Shown one piece after another: positions 1 to 7,308 of a stretch of 22,255 nt of DNA. Position 1 is the first letter of the stretch. Every line of letters begins with the position of its first letter. Under the pieces are notes generated by a model. The model did not search any database, was not told the origin of the DNA, and saw only the letters and a program-made list of their open reading frames with translations. The stretch is from an uncultured Eubacterium sp. Its GTDB lineage: Bacteria > Bacillota > Clostridia > Peptostreptococcales > Anaerovoracaceae. The translations under genes and the position numbers were made by a program. The DNA is taken from the NCBI GenBank assembly GCA_937966095.1, contig CALCKF010000083.1:1-22255 (forward strand). The letters are read 5' to 3'.

Positions 1-1
1 G

Positions 2-118
2 TGGGATATAGCAAAACGCTATAAAAGCGATACATCCACTCTTGCCCGGCTCAATCAGCTGGATGAAGACGATGCTGTCCCCGAAGGCACAAGGCTGTTT
101 ATTATGAAGCAGGCATAA
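2..118 (+). CDS. LysM-domain protein, C-terminal fragment (5' end outside window)
   Basis: The frame is open from the left edge and ends in TAA at 116-118, giving 38 residues. They begin WDIAKRYKS, continue through LARLNQLD and end EGTRLFIMKQA, which is the second half of a LysM fold: a helix after the W-D-I-A motif, a central N-x-L, then the closing strand G-x-x-L-x-I. LysM domains bind peptidoglycan-type glycans. Clostridial sporulation proteins of the SPOCS (DUF3794)-LysM type, such as SipL, end in one LysM in this way, and the next gene is spoIIR, so a spore-morphogenesis protein is plausible. Nothing upstream is visible, so the full domain order is unknown; a cell-wall hydrolase with a terminal LysM is the main alternative. 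Confidence 0.6.
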   Translation, partial: WDIAKRYKSDTSTLARLNQLDEDDAVPEGTRLFIMKQA

Positions 119-157
119 TAATCCAACTTATAAAATATATATTTTTTCCAGAAAAAT

Positions 158-187
158 GTATAATACCTCCTTATATGGTAAACACTT
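158..187 (+). promoter_or_regulatory. Candidate sigma-F promoter of spoIIR
   Basis: GTATA at 158-162 matches the sigma-F -35 element (GYWTA) exactly. After 15 bases, GTAAACACTT at 178-187 matches the -10 pattern GgnrAnAnTw at every fixed position except the second base. spoIIR is a classical sigma-F target in Bacillus and Clostridium, so position and sequence agree. A vegetative -10 (TATAAT, 159-164) is also present but has no good -35 partner. This is inferred from consensus matching only. Confidence 0.5.
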
Positions 188-193
188 ACCATA
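174..193. repeat. Perfect inverted repeat, 8-bp arms with 4-bp spacer
   Basis: TATGGTAA at 174-181 is mirrored by TTACCATA at 186-193 around ACAC. No T-run follows, so it is not an intrinsic terminator. It covers the candidate sigma-F -10 element and ends near the expected transcription start, so it could be an operator or a short 5' RNA hairpin. Confidence 0.6.
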
Positions 194-229
194 CCGGATA
201 AAGTGCATACCTTAAAGGAGGAATTATAA

Positions 230-805
230 TTGAAAAAAATATCAGATGAAAAGAAATGTGTGATATGCCTGGCACTAGTGATAATAATGGGTTTTCTTCT
301 GTTTTATACATATACCGGCGACAGCAGAAACGAACATGAGGGCATTATCAGGCTTCATGTTATCGCCAACAGCAATACAGTCGGAGATCAGGCTCTTAAG
401 CTGAAAGTACGTGATGCGGTCATTGAATATATGCAAAAACAGGAGGATCTTACAAACGCAGAGGAAACTGAAGATTATATAAAGGAAAACCTCGACAGCT
501 TTGAAAAAATAGCAGAAGGAATAATCTGTTCGGAAGGTTATGATTACTCTGCCGACGCCGATCTCGGCATAAGATATATACCGGAGAAGACATATGGAGA
601 CATCAAATTTCCTGCAGGAAATTATGAAGCTCTAAACATAACTCTTGGAGAAGGAAAAGGAGAAAACTGGTGGTGTGTAATTTTCCCGCCGCTTTGTCTT
701 CTGGATGAAGGGACCGAAGATGGTACAGAGGAAGATCCGTCTGTCACAGAAGAAAACAAAATGAAGCTTCGTTTCAAACTTCTGGATATCCTGAATGAAA
801 AGTAA
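230..805 (+). CDS. spoIIR: Stage II sporulation protein R (SpoIIR)
   Basis: SpoIIR is made in the forespore under sigma-F and secreted into the intermembrane space. There it triggers the SpoIIGA protease to process pro-sigma-E in the mother cell. The 191-residue protein has a short N-terminal basic stretch and one hydrophobic segment (about residues 10-28), consistent with a signal or anchor. Family hallmarks are RLHVIANSN (41-49), DQALKLKVRDAV (53-64), FPAGNYEAL (127-135) and NWWCVIFPPLC (146-156). The start is TTG at 230, seven bases after AAAGGAGGA (214-222); no ATG fits better. After the conserved core the C-terminus is an acidic E/D/T-rich tail. The gene appears monocistronic: a promoter candidate lies just upstream and an intrinsic terminator follows the stop codon. 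Confidence 0.95.
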   Translation: MKKISDEKKCVICLALVIIMGFLLFYTYTGDSRNEHEGIIRLHVIANSNTVGDQALKLKVRDAVIEYMQKQEDLTNAEETEDYIKENLDSFEKIAEGIICSEGYDYSADADLGIRYIPEKTYGDIKFPAGNYEALNITLGEGKGENWWCVIFPPLCLLDEGTEDGTEEDPSVTEENKMKLRFKLLDILNEK

Positions 806-851
806 TGATTCCATGCAGCCTCCTAAATACTGATCCAAAGCTTGATAAAAG

Positions 852-887
852 TGTCCGTATTCTGAAAGCAGCATGCGGACATTTTTT
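852..887 (+). terminator. Rho-independent terminator of spoIIR
   Basis: TGTCCGTAT pairs with ATGCGGACA (one G-U pair), the loop contains a further CTG/CAG pairing, and TTTTTT follows at 882-887. Confidence 0.85.
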
Positions 888-910
888 AGTATACTCTTTA
901 TAAATTTCTA

Positions 911-938
911 TGGAAAAAAGAAAAATAATCAATATAAT
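911..938 (+). promoter_or_regulatory. Possible sigma-A promoter of the EamA gene
   Basis: An exact TATAAT -10 lies at 933-938, with a weak -35 (TGGAAA, 911-916, four of six) 16 bases upstream. If it is used, transcription starts near 945, which rules out the upstream in-frame ATG at 910 as the start codon. Confidence 0.4.
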
Positions 939-981
939 ATATATGGATCAAATAATATTTACTAAAAGGTGGTTACATAAT

Positions 982-1833
982 ATGGATAGCGTACGCAGAA
1001 AAAGAAAAGCCATGATAATGATGGCTATATGCGGCATTATGTGGAGTACAGGAGGTATATTCATAAAACTGATCTCATGGAGCCCGTTATTGATCTCAGG
1101 CTCTCGCAGTCTTATATCGGCCGCTGTTTTGGGCCTATATATGATATACACCAAAACTCCCGTAAAGTTATGCAGATATTCAGCAGGTGCAGCTGTAGGG
1201 CTGGCAGGCTGCTGTACTTTTTTTGTTATAGCAAACAAATTTACAACTGCGGCCAATGCTATAGTGCTCCAATACACGTCCCCTGTATTTATACTTATAA
1301 TAAATGCTATTTTTCTAAAACAGAAAATGCATAAAAAAGAGATACTGACTGTTATCATAACTATGCTGGGCATATTTCTGTTCTTCATAGATCAGCTTTC
1401 TCCGGGAAATATCATAGGTAATTTATTCGGTATATTGTCAGGTGTTTTTATGGCTATGATGTTTGTTATGACGGGTCAGGGTCGGGATGACGACTCTGTC
1501 AGGATGAGCGGGATCCTCTTTGCCCACTGTCTCTCTGCACTCATAGGAATACCTGCAGGCCTTATGACCACTGCATCTATTTCAGGTAATGAAATACTTT
1601 TTATTATTATACTTGGCGTATTTCAACTGGGGGTGCCTTATGTCCTTTACGCGATCGCCTCAAGAGACTGTCCTCCTCTTGCCTGCTCGCTGATCGCAAT
1701 GCTGGAACCGCTTTTCAATCCCGTATGGGTTGCTATCTTCGTGGGTGAGATACCCGGTATCTTTGCTCTTACAGGAGGCGCTATGATAATCGCTGTCGTT
1801 ACATGGTGGTGCATAGATGACAGCAAAGCATAA
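982..1833 (+). CDS. EamA/DMT-family transporter
   Basis: This is a drug/metabolite transporter superfamily membrane protein of 283 residues, with about ten predicted transmembrane segments in two homologous EamA halves (roughly residues 10-135 and 145-280). The N-terminal signature is GIMWSTGGIFIK; later motifs are QYTSPVF in the first half and AMLEPLFNPVWVA near the end of the second, both typical of EamA proteins. Family members export amino acids, metabolites or drugs; the substrate cannot be read from sequence. ATG 982 is preferred over in-frame ATG 910 because AAAGGTGG lies at 965-972, the length then matches the family, and the candidate promoter falls between the two ATGs. It stands alone between two terminators and converges with the symporter gene. 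Confidence 0.85.
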   Translation: MDSVRRKRKAMIMMAICGIMWSTGGIFIKLISWSPLLISGSRSLISAAVLGLYMIYTKTPVKLCRYSAGAAVGLAGCCTFFVIANKFTTAANAIVLQYTSPVFILIINAIFLKQKMHKKEILTVIITMLGIFLFFIDQLSPGNIIGNLFGILSGVFMAMMFVMTGQGRDDDSVRMSGILFAHCLSALIGIPAGLMTTASISGNEILFIIILGVFQLGVPYVLYAIASRDCPPLACSLIAMLEPLFNPVWVAIFVGEIPGIFALTGGAMIIAVVTWWCIDDSKA

Positions 1834-1841
1834 ACGTATAC

Positions 1842-1889
1842 AAAAAAGGGAGCCGTTCCCATCATTCTTTTCTGATGAGCCGGCTCTCT
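1842..1889 (-). terminator. Terminator of the symporter gene (minus strand)
   Basis: GGGAGCCG and CGGCTCTC form the outer stem (one G-U pair) and CATCA/TGATG an inner stem. Read on the minus strand the stem is followed by TTTTTTG (complement of 1842-1847). On the plus strand no T-run follows, so it would only weakly stop the EamA transcript. Confidence 0.75.
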
Positions 1890-1919
1890 ATCGATTATTG
1901 CTGTCCAATATGTTTTTTA

Positions 1920-3710
1920 TTAATTACCATCTTTGAGCCTTGCTTCTGCAGCCTTGCTCTCTTTTGCCATATTAATTATATCTTTTCCTCCCAGTATAGC
2001 CATTATAAATATCATAACTATGCCTACAACAATAGCCACCCATGTCATCGTCACACCAATTCCCATATTGGCAAATGCCAGTGAAAGAACATAGTGCGCT
2101 CCGAATATAACAGCTACGCATATCCAGAATGCTTTCCATCCTTTTGTATCAGCTCCGAGCCATCCGAAGAAGCCCTTTCCTAGACATTTTTCAGATTCAG
2201 GGATCAGGGTGCTTTCCCTCATCTCCTTACCCAGGGATTTCCAGCTTGTGATCTCTGCCTTATCATATTCAGGCTTGGTACAGAGACTTACGATCACCAT
2301 AAGAGGGATCGATGCTATAACTCCGACATGCACAGCATGAAAACCTCCGATAAGAGAACCCGGACTTCCTGTTGTCACCCATGCATACATAGCCCATGCA
2401 AGAGCCACAAGAGCTCCTCCTATAGTCGATGCCATTGCTCCTGCGGTAGTAGATCTTTTCCAGAACCATGCGCTCATTGTAGTTGCAAACAGTCCGGACA
2501 GACATATCGCCTGTGCAAGAACCCAAAGCGGTACCAGTATCGGGAGCCAAAGTGCAGCGGCAATCCCTATCGCCACAACTATTATAACGGATACTCTGCT
2601 GGCAAACAGAACCTGTTTATCACTCGCTTTCTTATTGATAACACGCTGATATATATCTCTTGTTATTATTGTCACACCATTCATTGCAAAAGACGATCCG
2701 CATGATATTATGGTCATCAGCAGCCCTACCAATATAAATACACCTACTATAGTATTGGAAAATTCAATTGTGAACCATGCATAAAGGCTGTCACCGGAAA
2801 GCCCCTCAGGCATTATAAATGCTCCGGAACTTACTCCTACCAGTATCGCCATACCTGCAAGGAACGGCAGAACATTGTAATATGACCCTCCCAGAACAGC
2901 CAGCATACCGTTTGAGCTTGTCTTAGGAGATTCTGCAACATATGCCCACATGTACATCCAAGGATCAGCCAGATAAAACAGTCCCAGCGTAAGTGCATAT
3001 GTAGTGAACACTGACGTGTCCAGACCGAAGAAATTAGTAAAGCTGTCAGGAAGAACATGATAAAATGCCTGAGTTACTTCTGTAGGATTCCCCAGCACCT
3101 TAAATGCCAGCAATGCAAAAAGAATTATCCCTGCAGCCTGAAGTATAGACTGGAACCACTGTGTGATCAAAGCCGAATACTGCCCTGCTGTTATAAGATA
3201 TAACAGAATGATCACTGATGAAACTACAACGCCGAACTCTATACTCGTATTAAATACGACTGTCATAGATGTCGATATCGCCAGAAACTGCATCCCGGTC
3301 AGTATCGTCGGTCTTGTCAACGCAACGATACTTGCCGGAAGTCTCATCTTTTCTCCGTAACGCGCACATATAAAGTCAGATATGGTGACCGCATCTGTTT
3401 TTCTGCCGAAATAATTCAGCCTTCTGGCGAAAAGAAGTATAAATACAACACTTCCGGTAACTACGAATAATGATGCCCACATCTCGGAAATTCCTGAAGT
3501 ATATCCATTTCCGACATACCCGGAAACACTGGCGCCGCCTACATATCCACCCAGATATGCGGTAGCCAGCAGCCAGAACGGAGCCTGCCTCCCGGCAAGA
3601 AGGAAATCGTCAGATGTGGTGGCCATTCGTTTGAACCACATTCCGGCTCCGATAAAAGCAACAACTAAAATAACCAAAACAATCAATGATATAGTAACTG
3701 TTGTGCTCAT
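1920..3710 (-). CDS. Sodium:solute symporter (SSS family)
   Basis: A polytopic membrane protein of 596 residues, with about 13-14 hydrophobic segments, of the solute:sodium symporter family. These proteins couple Na+ influx to uptake of an organic solute. The N-terminal segment is followed by the family motif DDFLLAGRQAPFW (about residues 34-46). AYLGGYVGGASVSGYVG fits the TM2 Na+/substrate region, and TAGQYSALITQWFQSILQ resembles the family's conserved TAG-x-x-A-x-x-x-T-D-x-x-Q segment, with Q-W in place of D. The length suits the family. The start ATG follows GAAAGGAG. The gene lies downstream of the sigma-54 activator at 4097-5572 and has a near-consensus -24/-12 promoter ending about 60 bp before the start codon, so sigma-54 control is likely. 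Substrate unknown; the parallel module with an amidohydrolase suggests an amino-acid derivative or peptide-like compound. Confidence 0.9.
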   Translation of the reverse strand: MSTTVTISLIVLVILVVAFIGAGMWFKRMATTSDDFLLAGRQAPFWLLATAYLGGYVGGASVSGYVGNGYTSGISEMWASLFVVTGSVVFILLFARRLNYFGRKTDAVTISDFICARYGEKMRLPASIVALTRPTILTGMQFLAISTSMTVVFNTSIEFGVVVSSVIILLYLITAGQYSALITQWFQSILQAAGIILFALLAFKVLGNPTEVTQAFYHVLPDSFTNFFGLDTSVFTTYALTLGLFYLADPWMYMWAYVAESPKTSSNGMLAVLGGSYYNVLPFLAGMAILVGVSSGAFIMPEGLSGDSLYAWFTIEFSNTIVGVFILVGLLMTIISCGSSFAMNGVTIITRDIYQRVINKKASDKQVLFASRVSVIIVVAIGIAAALWLPILVPLWVLAQAICLSGLFATTMSAWFWKRSTTAGAMASTIGGALVALAWAMYAWVTTGSPGSLIGGFHAVHVGVIASIPLMVIVSLCTKPEYDKAEITSWKSLGKEMRESTLIPESEKCLGKGFFGWLGADTKGWKAFWICVAVIFGAHYVLSLAFANMGIGVTMTWVAIVVGIVMIFIMAILGGKDIINMAKESKAAEARLKDGN

Positions 3711-3826
3711 ATTTTTTCTCCTTTCTTCTTTTTAAGATAATAATGTAGCTTTATAATTACATATGACAATAAAGCAAGTAACATGCCAAACAATGCCGCA
3801 ATCACTTCCCACCATGCCTTTCCCAT
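3707..3826 (-). CDS. Possible 39-residue single-span membrane protein overlapping the symporter start
   Basis: An ATG at 3824-3826 opens a 39-residue frame. It starts MGKAWWEVIAALFG, has one hydrophobic span (about residues 7-25) and ends in a lysine-rich tail. The stop TGA overlaps the symporter ATG (ATATGA arrangement), as expected for translational coupling. Many Na+ symporters of the SSS and NSS families have tiny one-span partner proteins encoded just upstream. Against it: the strong -24/-12 promoter at 3773-3788 lies inside this frame, so transcripts from that promoter would lack its start codon. The ribosome binding site is also weak (GAGTG). Either the frame is a chance ORF or a second promoter exists. 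I cannot decide between these. Confidence 0.4.
   Translation of the reverse strand: MGKAWWEVIAALFGMLLALLSYVIIKLHYYLKKKKGEKI
3773..3788 (-). promoter_or_regulatory. Sigma-54 (-24/-12) promoter of the symporter
   Basis: On the minus strand the site reads TGGCATGTTACTTGCT, which fits TGGCAYR-N4-TTGCW at every defined position with the required GG-to-GC spacing. The predicted start is near 3762, leaving about 52 nt of leader before the ATG at 3710. A sigma-54 activator gene lies immediately upstream. Confidence 0.8.
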
Positions 3827-3910
3827 TGGAATCACTCGTATGCAGCATCTATTAAATCGTATCAAGCATTTTTATCTATAATCATAAATCCGGATTATAT
3901 CGATCATTTC

Positions 3911-3956
3911 AAGTCATTAAGACTGATTTAAGTCACTTTATAATTTTTGACTTAAA
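3911..3956. promoter_or_regulatory. Candidate enhancer: AAGTCA repeats upstream of the symporter promoter
   Basis: AAGTCA occurs at 3911-3916 and 3930-3935, and inverted (TGACTT) at 3948-3953. The last two extend to a perfect 9-bp inverted repeat, TTTAAGTCA (3927-3935) and TGACTTAAA (3948-3956), with half-site centres 21 bp apart, about two helical turns. The cluster lies 120-170 bp upstream of the -24 element, the usual range for sigma-54 activator sites. A further TGACTT lies at 4087-4092. Confidence 0.6.
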
Positions 3957-4035
3957 AATATGCCGTGTACAGTTTTAAGCGTGTATTTCCGCTAATGTCA
4001 GATCATCACCATCCTTGTCATGAGTCTGTCTCCAT

Positions 4036-4073
4036 AAAAATAAGACTTTGCTTAACAGTGATTAAGCAAAGTC
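4036..4073 (-). terminator. Terminator of the first sigma-54 activator gene
   Basis: A perfect 12-bp inverted repeat (4044-4055 with 4062-4073, six-base loop) is followed on the minus strand by a T-rich tract. It lies 24 bases beyond the stop codon and separates the activator from the symporter transcript. Confidence 0.85.
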
Positions 4074-4096
4074 CTTCGTTATATCATGACTTGAGT

Positions 4097-5572
4097 TTAT
4101 CTTTTATCATCTTTTATAAATTTCCTGATTCTTCTATATGCGGTGGACTGGCTTATCCCCAATGCTTCAGCGACTTTATAGCTGCTCTTGTATTTCATGT
4201 ATGCTTCTATGACCGCATCTTTTTCTGTCTTTTCGATTTTTTTTATCAGGTCATATTCCAGCTTTCCCTTCTCGCTATGCTCCCCACATGCATCGGCAAA
4301 TGCAGGGAAACAGCTCGAGTCATTCGTTACTACAAGACGTTCTATATAATTTTCCAGCTCTCTTACATTGCCCGGCCATTCATATTCCTCTATATATCTT
4401 ATACAATCTTTTGAGAATTCGATTTTTTTATTGTATTTATCGCTGTAAAAATCAAGGAAAAACTCTGCCATCGCATAAAGATCCTCTTTCCTTTCCCTCA
4501 GAGGCGGTATATTTATCGGTATGACATTTATACGATAGTATAGATCGGATCTGAAAGTACCTCTACGGATCTCTGTCTCCAGCTGCTTATTGCTGGCAGC
4601 AATGACTCTGGCATCTATATGGATCTCTTCTGTTCCCCCTACTCTCAGGATTCTTTTAGTCTGCAGAAAATGCAGTATTTTTACCTGCAGCATAAGAGGG
4701 AGTTCGCTTATTTCATCAAGAAACAGAGTCCCGCCTTCAGCCAATTCTATCAGGCCTCGTTTGCCTTTGCTGTCGGCACCCGTAAAAGCACCGCTTTCAT
4801 ATCCGAACAATTCGGATTCCAGAAGATTTTCAGGTATAGCCCCACAGTTTATGCTGACCATCCTGTTTTCCCCTCTAATACTCGTTTCATGTATATATCT
4901 TGCCAAAACACCTTTGCCCACGCCGGTCTCACCTGTTATGAGTATGTTTGATTCAGTATCTTTAACCACGTCTGCCAGTTCTATTATCTGCCTCATAGCA
5001 TCGCTTCTTGCTATTATAGTCTTTCTTTCCTCTGCAGTGCTGCTTTCATGATGTTTTCTGTTCAAATATTCAGCTATTGGTTCTACCTCATCTATCTTTA
5101 CTGCATTCGTTATGATACGAAAAAGTTCTCCCGTTTCATCATATACAGGAACACCTGTTACAGCCATGTTCTTTACATCTCCGATTTCCTGCAGCACAGA
5201 AACCGGCCGATTTTCTTTCAGAGTCAGATGACATACAGAAGGTCTGAAGCTGCCGTCTGCATCTTTATCGCTCATATTGACTCCCAGTATGTCTTTTTTC
5301 ATTATCTTTACCATTTTTTCAAATGATTTATTGACTCTTATACAGGTCGCCTCTGAATCACAAACAAAAAAGCTGTTGGGAGCTTCTTCAATAAGATAAT
5401 TCAGCTCTTTACTGGAATCAAAAATAATGTCCAAAACATCCAACAGCTCTTCTTCATTCTGCGGCACATGCCCTATCTTCATAAGTTCATAATTGGCAAA
5501 GCCTACGTTTTCCAAGGCTCTCATATATCGTATGACCATGTCGCGTATCTTTTTATATAATTTATCTGTCAT
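4097..5572 (-). CDS. Sigma-54-dependent activator (PAS, AAA+, Fis-type HTH), module 1
   Basis: An enhancer-binding protein of 491 residues. In order: an N-terminal helical region and PAS-like sensor (about 1-165), an AAA+ ATPase domain (about 185-410), and a C-terminal Fis-type helix-turn-helix. In the AAA+ domain, GETGVGKG (214-221) is Walker A, GAFTGA (261-266) is the loop that contacts sigma-54, and GGTLFLDE (280-287) is Walker B. The HTH is KVAEALGISQSTAYRRIRK (466-484). There is no receiver domain, so a small ligand sensed through the PAS region is more likely than a phosphorelay. ATG 5572 is preferred to GTG 5581: the AAAGGA box sits 10 bases before the ATG but only one base before the GTG. 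The likely target is the next gene downstream, the symporter, which has a -24/-12 promoter. It is colinear with the product of 7374-8861 over its whole length. Confidence 0.92.
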   Translation of the reverse strand: MTDKLYKKIRDMVIRYMRALENVGFANYELMKIGHVPQNEEELLDVLDIIFDSSKELNYLIEEAPNSFFVCDSEATCIRVNKSFEKMVKIMKKDILGVNMSDKDADGSFRPSVCHLTLKENRPVSVLQEIGDVKNMAVTGVPVYDETGELFRIITNAVKIDEVEPIAEYLNRKHHESSTAEERKTIIARSDAMRQIIELADVVKDTESNILITGETGVGKGVLARYIHETSIRGENRMVSINCGAIPENLLESELFGYESGAFTGADSKGKRGLIELAEGGTLFLDEISELPLMLQVKILHFLQTKRILRVGGTEEIHIDARVIAASNKQLETEIRRGTFRSDLYYRINVIPINIPPLRERKEDLYAMAEFFLDFYSDKYNKKIEFSKDCIRYIEEYEWPGNVRELENYIERLVVTNDSSCFPAFADACGEHSEKGKLEYDLIKKIEKTEKDAVIEAYMKYKSSYKVAEALGISQSTAYRRIRKFIKDDKR

Positions 5573-5611
5573 TATGCTCACGTCCTTTGCCCGATACAGA
5601 CTATGATATAT

Positions 5612-5645
5612 AATTCAAAATAATTCATTTTTTTTGAATTGTCAA
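5612..5645 (-). promoter_or_regulatory. Sigma-A promoter of activator 1 with overlapping AATTCA half-sites
   Basis: On the minus strand TTGACA (5640-5645) and TATTTT (5617-5622) are separated by 17 bases. The core promoter carries three AATTCA half-sites: two direct at 5612-5617 and 5622-5627, exactly 10 bp apart, and one inverted at 5635-5640. The last two form an inverted repeat filling the spacer, which would suit a repressor or autoregulator. Confidence 0.55.
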
Positions 5646-5688
5646 TAGTGAGATAGACTATATTTATTTAACATTCCGGCTGGCGCAT

Positions 5689-5722
5689 AAAGAAAACAGC
5701 GAGCCTTGAAGTCTCGCTGTTT
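5689..5722 (-). terminator. Terminator of the M20 amidohydrolase gene
   Basis: AAACAGCGAG (5694-5703) and CTCGCTGTTT (5713-5722) form a 10-bp stem with a nine-base loop, and TCTTT follows on the minus strand. It lies 29 bases beyond the stop codon. Confidence 0.8.
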
Positions 5723-5751
5723 AAAATACCATAGTATATATCACTTAAAAA

Positions 5752-7167
5752 TCATCTGTATTTTTTCATTACATCTTCATTCAGATGAATCGGAGGCTCC
5801 ATATCCTCAGGGAGAAGACACTTGTATGTTCTCCCGTTCATTCGTTCCTTCCACTCATCCTGGGCTTTCTTCAATATTTCAGGATTACATATTATATCTG
5901 CAGCTGTCATTGAAATGACCTTTGCCGCACAATCCATACTCTTGTTTCCCATAGTATCTCCTGCACATCTTACTACCCCCCAATGATGCCATCCGCAGTC
6001 CATCATCCCCATTGCTATCCAAGGCGATGCATATGGTGCATTCCAACTGAATTCCGAAGTATCACACAGTACAGTATATCCGCCTTCAAAAGGCATAAGT
6101 TCAGTAGGCAGCCCTGTTTCCGGACTTCCAAGCTCTTTCTGTATAGCTCTTGCTTTTGCCTGCTCTTCCTCTGTAAACTTCGGTACACCTACTTTCATCA
6201 TATTGTCTCTGAAACATTCTGCCAACACCTTATTAGGTATCTTATGATGTGTGACGGTTATTATCTCACGTTCAACTTCAGTTTCCGTAGCCATTGCCGC
6301 AGCATCTGCACATTTTGTTACCCTTTCAAGAGCCTCCAGCATTTCTTCAGTTGTCCCGAATCTACCTATATACCATGCCGTTGTATAATCAGGAACAACA
6401 CTTGGGAATTCAGGTCCTGTTGTCGTAAACGTATAATTTATGGTATTCGCCGCATCAGGCGGATTTCCGGGATACATATGCTCTCTTAGCATTTCAACTG
6501 CATGGCCCTGAAGCATCGCAGCATCCAGGGCGCTTCTCCCATGCCAAGGCGAATTGCCATGACAGGTACTTCCCTTATAATGAAATTTGACGCTGAAATA
6601 AGCCTGGCAGCTGTCATAATTCGTCTTGGTATAACTCCATGGGTGCCAGTCCAGAAAAGCATCATACCCTTCAAAACAGCCCGCCTTCCCCATGAACGGC
6701 TTGCCAAGGCACAGTTCTTCAGCAGGAGTTCCCAGCACTCTTATGGTGCCTGTCAACCCATACTTTTCCATGGCAGCTTTAACTGCAATGGCAGCCTTGA
6801 CACCTCCTGTACCGAGCAGGTTATGCCCGCATCCATGACCCGGTGCTCCCGGTATAACAGCACACTTTTCAAGCTTTTCACCGTCCTGGGACAATCCAGG
6901 CAGTGCATCATATTCCGCATTTATACCTATCACCGGTCTGCCGCTTCCATATGTTGCTATAAAAGCTGTGGGCATCCCGGCAGCTCCTGCCTGGACTTTA
7001 AATCCATGTCTTTCCAAAAGTCCGATCAAAAGTGCAGATGATTTATACTCCTGCATAGATAATTCCGGATTTTCCCAGATATTTCTGGCTGTCTGATAAA
7101 ACTCTTCCGTATTCTCCTCATTCCATTTGATGATAAAATCTTTTATTTTATTCAGATCGGCATTCAT
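5752..7167 (-). CDS. M20-family amidohydrolase, AbgB-like
   Basis: A zinc-dependent M20 peptidase/amidohydrolase of 471 residues, the usual length for the p-aminobenzoyl-glutamate hydrolase subunit B (AbgB) group. It has a catalytic domain interrupted by a lid/dimerisation domain (about 185-300). Visible metal and active-site motifs are EYDALPG (85-91), PGHGCGHN (109-116, metal-binding Cys/His), TPAEE (147-151, catalytic and metal Glu), DWHP (173-176) and a C-terminal AGDTMGNKS segment. Relatives cleave amide bonds of N-acyl or N-aroyl amino acids, releasing free amino acid; the true substrate is unknown. No AbgA-like partner is present, so it may act alone. It is likely cytosolic, as no signal peptide is seen. 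ATG 7167 follows AAAGGAG. It has its own -24/-12 promoter and lies downstream of the second sigma-54 activator. Confidence 0.9.
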   Translation of the reverse strand: MNADLNKIKDFIIKWNEENTEEFYQTARNIWENPELSMQEYKSSALLIGLLERHGFKVQAGAAGMPTAFIATYGSGRPVIGINAEYDALPGLSQDGEKLEKCAVIPGAPGHGCGHNLLGTGGVKAAIAVKAAMEKYGLTGTIRVLGTPAEELCLGKPFMGKAGCFEGYDAFLDWHPWSYTKTNYDSCQAYFSVKFHYKGSTCHGNSPWHGRSALDAAMLQGHAVEMLREHMYPGNPPDAANTINYTFTTTGPEFPSVVPDYTTAWYIGRFGTTEEMLEALERVTKCADAAAMATETEVEREIITVTHHKIPNKVLAECFRDNMMKVGVPKFTEEEQAKARAIQKELGSPETGLPTELMPFEGGYTVLCDTSEFSWNAPYASPWIAMGMMDCGWHHWGVVRCAGDTMGNKSMDCAAKVISMTAADIICNPEILKKAQDEWKERMNGRTYKCLLPEDMEPPIHLNEDVMKKYR

Positions 7168-7218
7168 CTCTATTCTCCTTTCTCCATTCTTATATTTTAT
7201 TTAGCTGTACATATTAAA

Positions 7219-7234
7219 AGCAAACTATATGCCA
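7219..7234 (-). promoter_or_regulatory. Sigma-54 (-24/-12) promoter of the M20 amidohydrolase
   Basis: On the minus strand the site reads TGGCATATAGTTTGCT, again a full match to TGGCAYR-N4-TTGCW with correct spacing. It closely resembles the symporter promoter, including a TTT run on each side. The predicted start is near 7208, giving about 40 nt of leader before the ATG. Confidence 0.85.
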
Positions 7235-7269
7235 AAACCAATACTTTTTTTAAATCTCCCAAACACATT

Positions 7270-7302
7270 AAAAAACGGCGGTTACAGCATTTACCCGCCG
7301 TT
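7270..7302 (-). terminator. Terminator of the second sigma-54 activator gene
   Basis: AACGGCGG (7274-7281) and CCGCCGTT (7295-7302) pair perfectly. On the minus strand six T residues end the stem (complement of 7270-7275). It lies between the AAGTCA cluster and the -24/-12 promoter. Confidence 0.85.
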
Positions 7303-7308
7303 CACGTA

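Noticed and set aside
910..981. N-terminal extension of the EamA protein from ATG 910
   Set aside because: No ribosome binding site there; AAAGGTGG precedes ATG 982 and the likely -10 element lies inside the extension.
3373..3378. AAGTCA inside the symporter gene
   Set aside because: A single copy in coding sequence; a six-base motif is expected several times by chance in a window this long.
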